Of a stretch of DNA of 64,000 bases, positions 61,575 to 64,000 are shown in pieces (position 1 is the first letter of the stretch; every line of letters starts with the position of its first letter). Source of the DNA: Leucogyrophana mollusca (lineage: Eukaryota > Basidiomycota > Agaricomycetes > Boletales); the NCBI GenBank assembly GCA_021014945.1, contig MU266353.1:124001-188000 (forward strand), in the 5' to 3' direction. The translations under genes were made by a program, and so were the position numbers. The notes under the pieces are model-generated. The model made no database searches. It had not been told where the DNA came from and saw only the letters and a program-made list of their open reading frames with translations.

Positions 61575-64000
61575 CTAGCATATCTCATCCTTTGGCCACG
61601 ACGCCAGAAGTTCCGCCAGCGGGCTGATCACTGGAGTATCTGGCTTGTACCCCTGAAGTTTATCATGTACCTCTTGAACCCGATCCCTTGGGACAGTGTT
61701 TGCGTTGGCCTTCCGGCATTTGCGCATAGATGTTATCATGGCGGGCAAAGCCTGTTCGTGTTCTTGAATTTCGTGCCCAGGTGAGGAAGATAACCTAACC
61801 CAAGCAGAGCGGTGATGCTGCGAACGTAAGTCCAGATCGAAGGTATCAAAGAAACCTCGATCGGTGTCGCGAGCTTGAAGAGTTTCTACGATCGCAATGA
61901 GATATACTGATAGCATGTAATAGCTGGCCCCGGTGTGTTTGGCAACGTCAAGACATCTATGGAAATGCCCGGCATCACGGAGATGATCGTCATAGACACC
62001 TCCAGAGTTCTGAGTGAGGGCGAATATGATTTGAAGATAACAGAGATCCCGGCCTTCGTCAATGAACCTGTTGACAGAATCCGTAACGGTAGTACTGTCT
62101 GGAGGGTCTAGGTTGGTTGTAACAGCGGAGTGAAGGGCCACAATGAAGTCGGGTAACAAGCTCCGTATGGCATCTTTCGGGAAGCCTAACGCACATCTGA
62201 TCTCCCAGGCTGCACGCAGAGCGCTATGGCGAACCCGGGTGGGCTGGTCTGGCCCCATCGCATGAATGATCGCGCCAACAAATGCGGGGGAATCTGCCCA
62301 TTGGTGTATGTCACGGGCCTGAGAAAGCATGGTATATGTATCAGCGACCGCAATGGGATCGCGCGCGTCATAGTGTTCGTTGAGGAAGCGGATCGCCCAG
62401 TCAGGGCCATCTATGACTGGCCTACCACGATGGCCGCCATAGTTCGGACGCCATCTTGTGCACTGGTAGTAGGGGTTGTCATGATAACCACAGCATGCCA
62501 AACTGGCACTGAGGTGAAGAGCCGCTCGCGCTGTCCTCCAAATTTCCGACCGCTCCTCCTCGGACATGGCGTCGTCAGGATCACTCAGCTCGTCGGTGGA
62601 CCACAGCTTTCCCACCATCGACTGGCAAGTGTGCCAACCCCATTCCATCACTTCACAGCCACACTCTTTTGATCTACATGCACCGAAATCTGGCTCTATC
62701 CCCGCATCGAAGCAAAGGGACAGCGGCTGAAGAAGCCTCATCGCGTGAGATTCGACGTTCATGGGTGCTTCAGTCCGGCATGCTGTTAGTAGAATCTGCA
62801 AGGTTCGTCGAAGTAGCATCTCAGCCACTGAACTGTGGACAGAGAACTGATTGAATGACCCAGTCTAATGATTGACCTGCGAACTGACCCTTTGTCGAAG
62901 TTCACCAGCTCTCTCTTATCTACATCTACCCCCATCACAATAGCGGCGGACAGTAAGCAGTCGGCGAGAATCTTCCGGGGTGGGAAAGGGCGTGTAACCA
63001 GCCCTATGGTCACCTCGACAGCTATTTGTCTCACCTCGTCCCCAGCCAGAACGGAGAGCAGGTGCGGCAAGAGATGTGATACCCATGTGTGACAGGTGTC
63101 CGGAACTTGGGGGAATTGATCATGACGCCGACTGAATAGAAAGAAACCTATGTCGCAGATAAATGCTGTGCCCCGGTCGTAGCAGTCGCGCCGGAGGCAA
63201 GCAAAGAGGTGAAATAGACGGGGATGCCAGAATCCACCTCTCCAATAGGGTTTGAATTCGAGGTACGACCTATTGCAGTACAGGTGCACCAGTGCTTTGC
63301 CGCAAGCAACCGCTCGTTCCTGTCCCAAGGGTGCAAGCTGCCACCCCCCGGAGGTGTCCGCAACGGACACGAAGCATCCCTTGAAAGCGTCGCACAGCTG
63401 CAGATATGCAGGCAAGATATCAAGCTCGACCGGCCACTCTACATCGGGTACCATCCTGGCTGCAGTCGCAATGACCTCCGGGTCAGTGGATGTCTCGATA
63501 AGCCACGCTATTGCTGGGGCTGGGAGTTTATCAGCGGGATGGAAAGGAATCCACAGTTTCAATGGGGTGCCCGGGAGAGGTACTGATGCTGGCGAGGATT
63601 CCAGGTCCATTCGACCGAAATCAGCTGGTGCTCCCCGATGTGTTACCATTCTCCAGAAGGGCCCAACCTGGAAAACGGTTTGATGGGCTGCTAGGAAGCG
63701 TCCAAAGCGTCGAAAATATTGATACACAAAGAAAGCCGGTAGCAAGACGATGGCGACTGCACCCTCTCTCGTTCCCCAGGCATTCCTTGCTTCATCACGG
63801 AAGTAACGAAGCAGAGGTCTCCAGAACACTTCTCGAGTCATTGCAATTATTGTCGACGGAGGGGTTTGGAAGGGGCAATCGGGCGAGATTATTGATGCAA
63901 CCGTAATCGAAATGTAAAAGAGGATGCCAAGAGCCATGGTTCCGATCACAACAGCGCCAACAGTCGTTTGCTCGGTCCACACAAACGCGGAGAGGGCGAC
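61575..64000 (-). CDS. Large hypothetical agaricomycete protein, 5' end beyond window
   Basis: A frame open to the right edge encodes a membrane helix near its start (VVIGTMALGILFYISITVAS) followed by a CPFQTPPS motif. It then continues as a soluble, Trp/Cys-rich helical protein. A 44-nt intron near 62834-62877 joins it in phase 2 to a second long frame (VAEMLLRRTLQILL) that ends ELLASWPKDEIC at 61575. The order of membrane helix, CP-x-x-TP motif and long helical region resembles the DUF6535-containing proteins common in agaricomycete genomes. The DUF itself would lie in the missing upstream part, so this is inference. No function is known. There are no lesions in the visible 2.4 kb. Confidence 0.65.

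Overview
The window is nuclear DNA of a filamentous basidiomycete, most likely a mushroom-forming agaricomycete. Genes lie close together on both strands and are cut by many short introns (mostly 45-70 nt, GT-AG). The families are fungal: a Cdc25-type RasGEF, Ypk1-type kinase, Miro, NCA2, Zn2Cys6 regulator, protoilludene-type terpene synthases, wax-synthase-like acyltransferase and expanded cytochrome P450s. All gene models were spliced by eye from the sequence, and no homology search was run. I saw no tRNA, rRNA, CRISPR array or intact transposon.

Layout. 1-14.2 kb: the 3' end of a membrane protein, then an SH3-RasGEF, an F-box/WD40-like protein, the mitochondrial GTPase Gem1/Miro, a VWA-domain protein and a G-patch protein. 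14.3-32.5 kb: three paralogous P450 genes (one on +, two on -), with a Ypk1-like AGC kinase, a terpene synthase and a small unknown gene between the first and second. P450-2 and P450-3 sit in a tandem duplication of about 4.5 kb. Each unit also carries the 3' tail of NCA2; only the right-hand NCA2 (32170-34484) is complete. 34.8-41.2 kb: a NAA10-like acetyltransferase, VPS37, a wax-synthase-like MBOAT acyltransferase, an unknown single-span membrane protein and a secreted class 3 lipase. 42.2-52.2 kb: a Zn2Cys6 regulator, a CHFR-like RING/PBZ E3 ligase without an FHA domain, a Ser-rich unknown protein and a Kelch/BTB Ral2-like protein. 52.2-55.1 kb: no gene I can support. 55.1-64 kb: pyridoxamine-phosphate oxidase, an aldo/keto reductase, a second terpene synthase, a decayed CSC1-like channel gene and a large unknown protein that runs off the right edge.

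Working together. The two terpene synthases, three P450s, the acyltransferase and the aldo/keto reductase are the enzyme types expected for making, oxidising and acylating a sesquiterpenoid. They spread over about 45 kb and are interleaved with housekeeping genes, so this is at best a loose or still-forming cluster; the link is inference. The RasGEF and the Ral2-like protein both belong to Ras activation in fungi, and Miro and NCA2 both act at mitochondria, but nothing in the sequence shows these pairs are linked on purpose.
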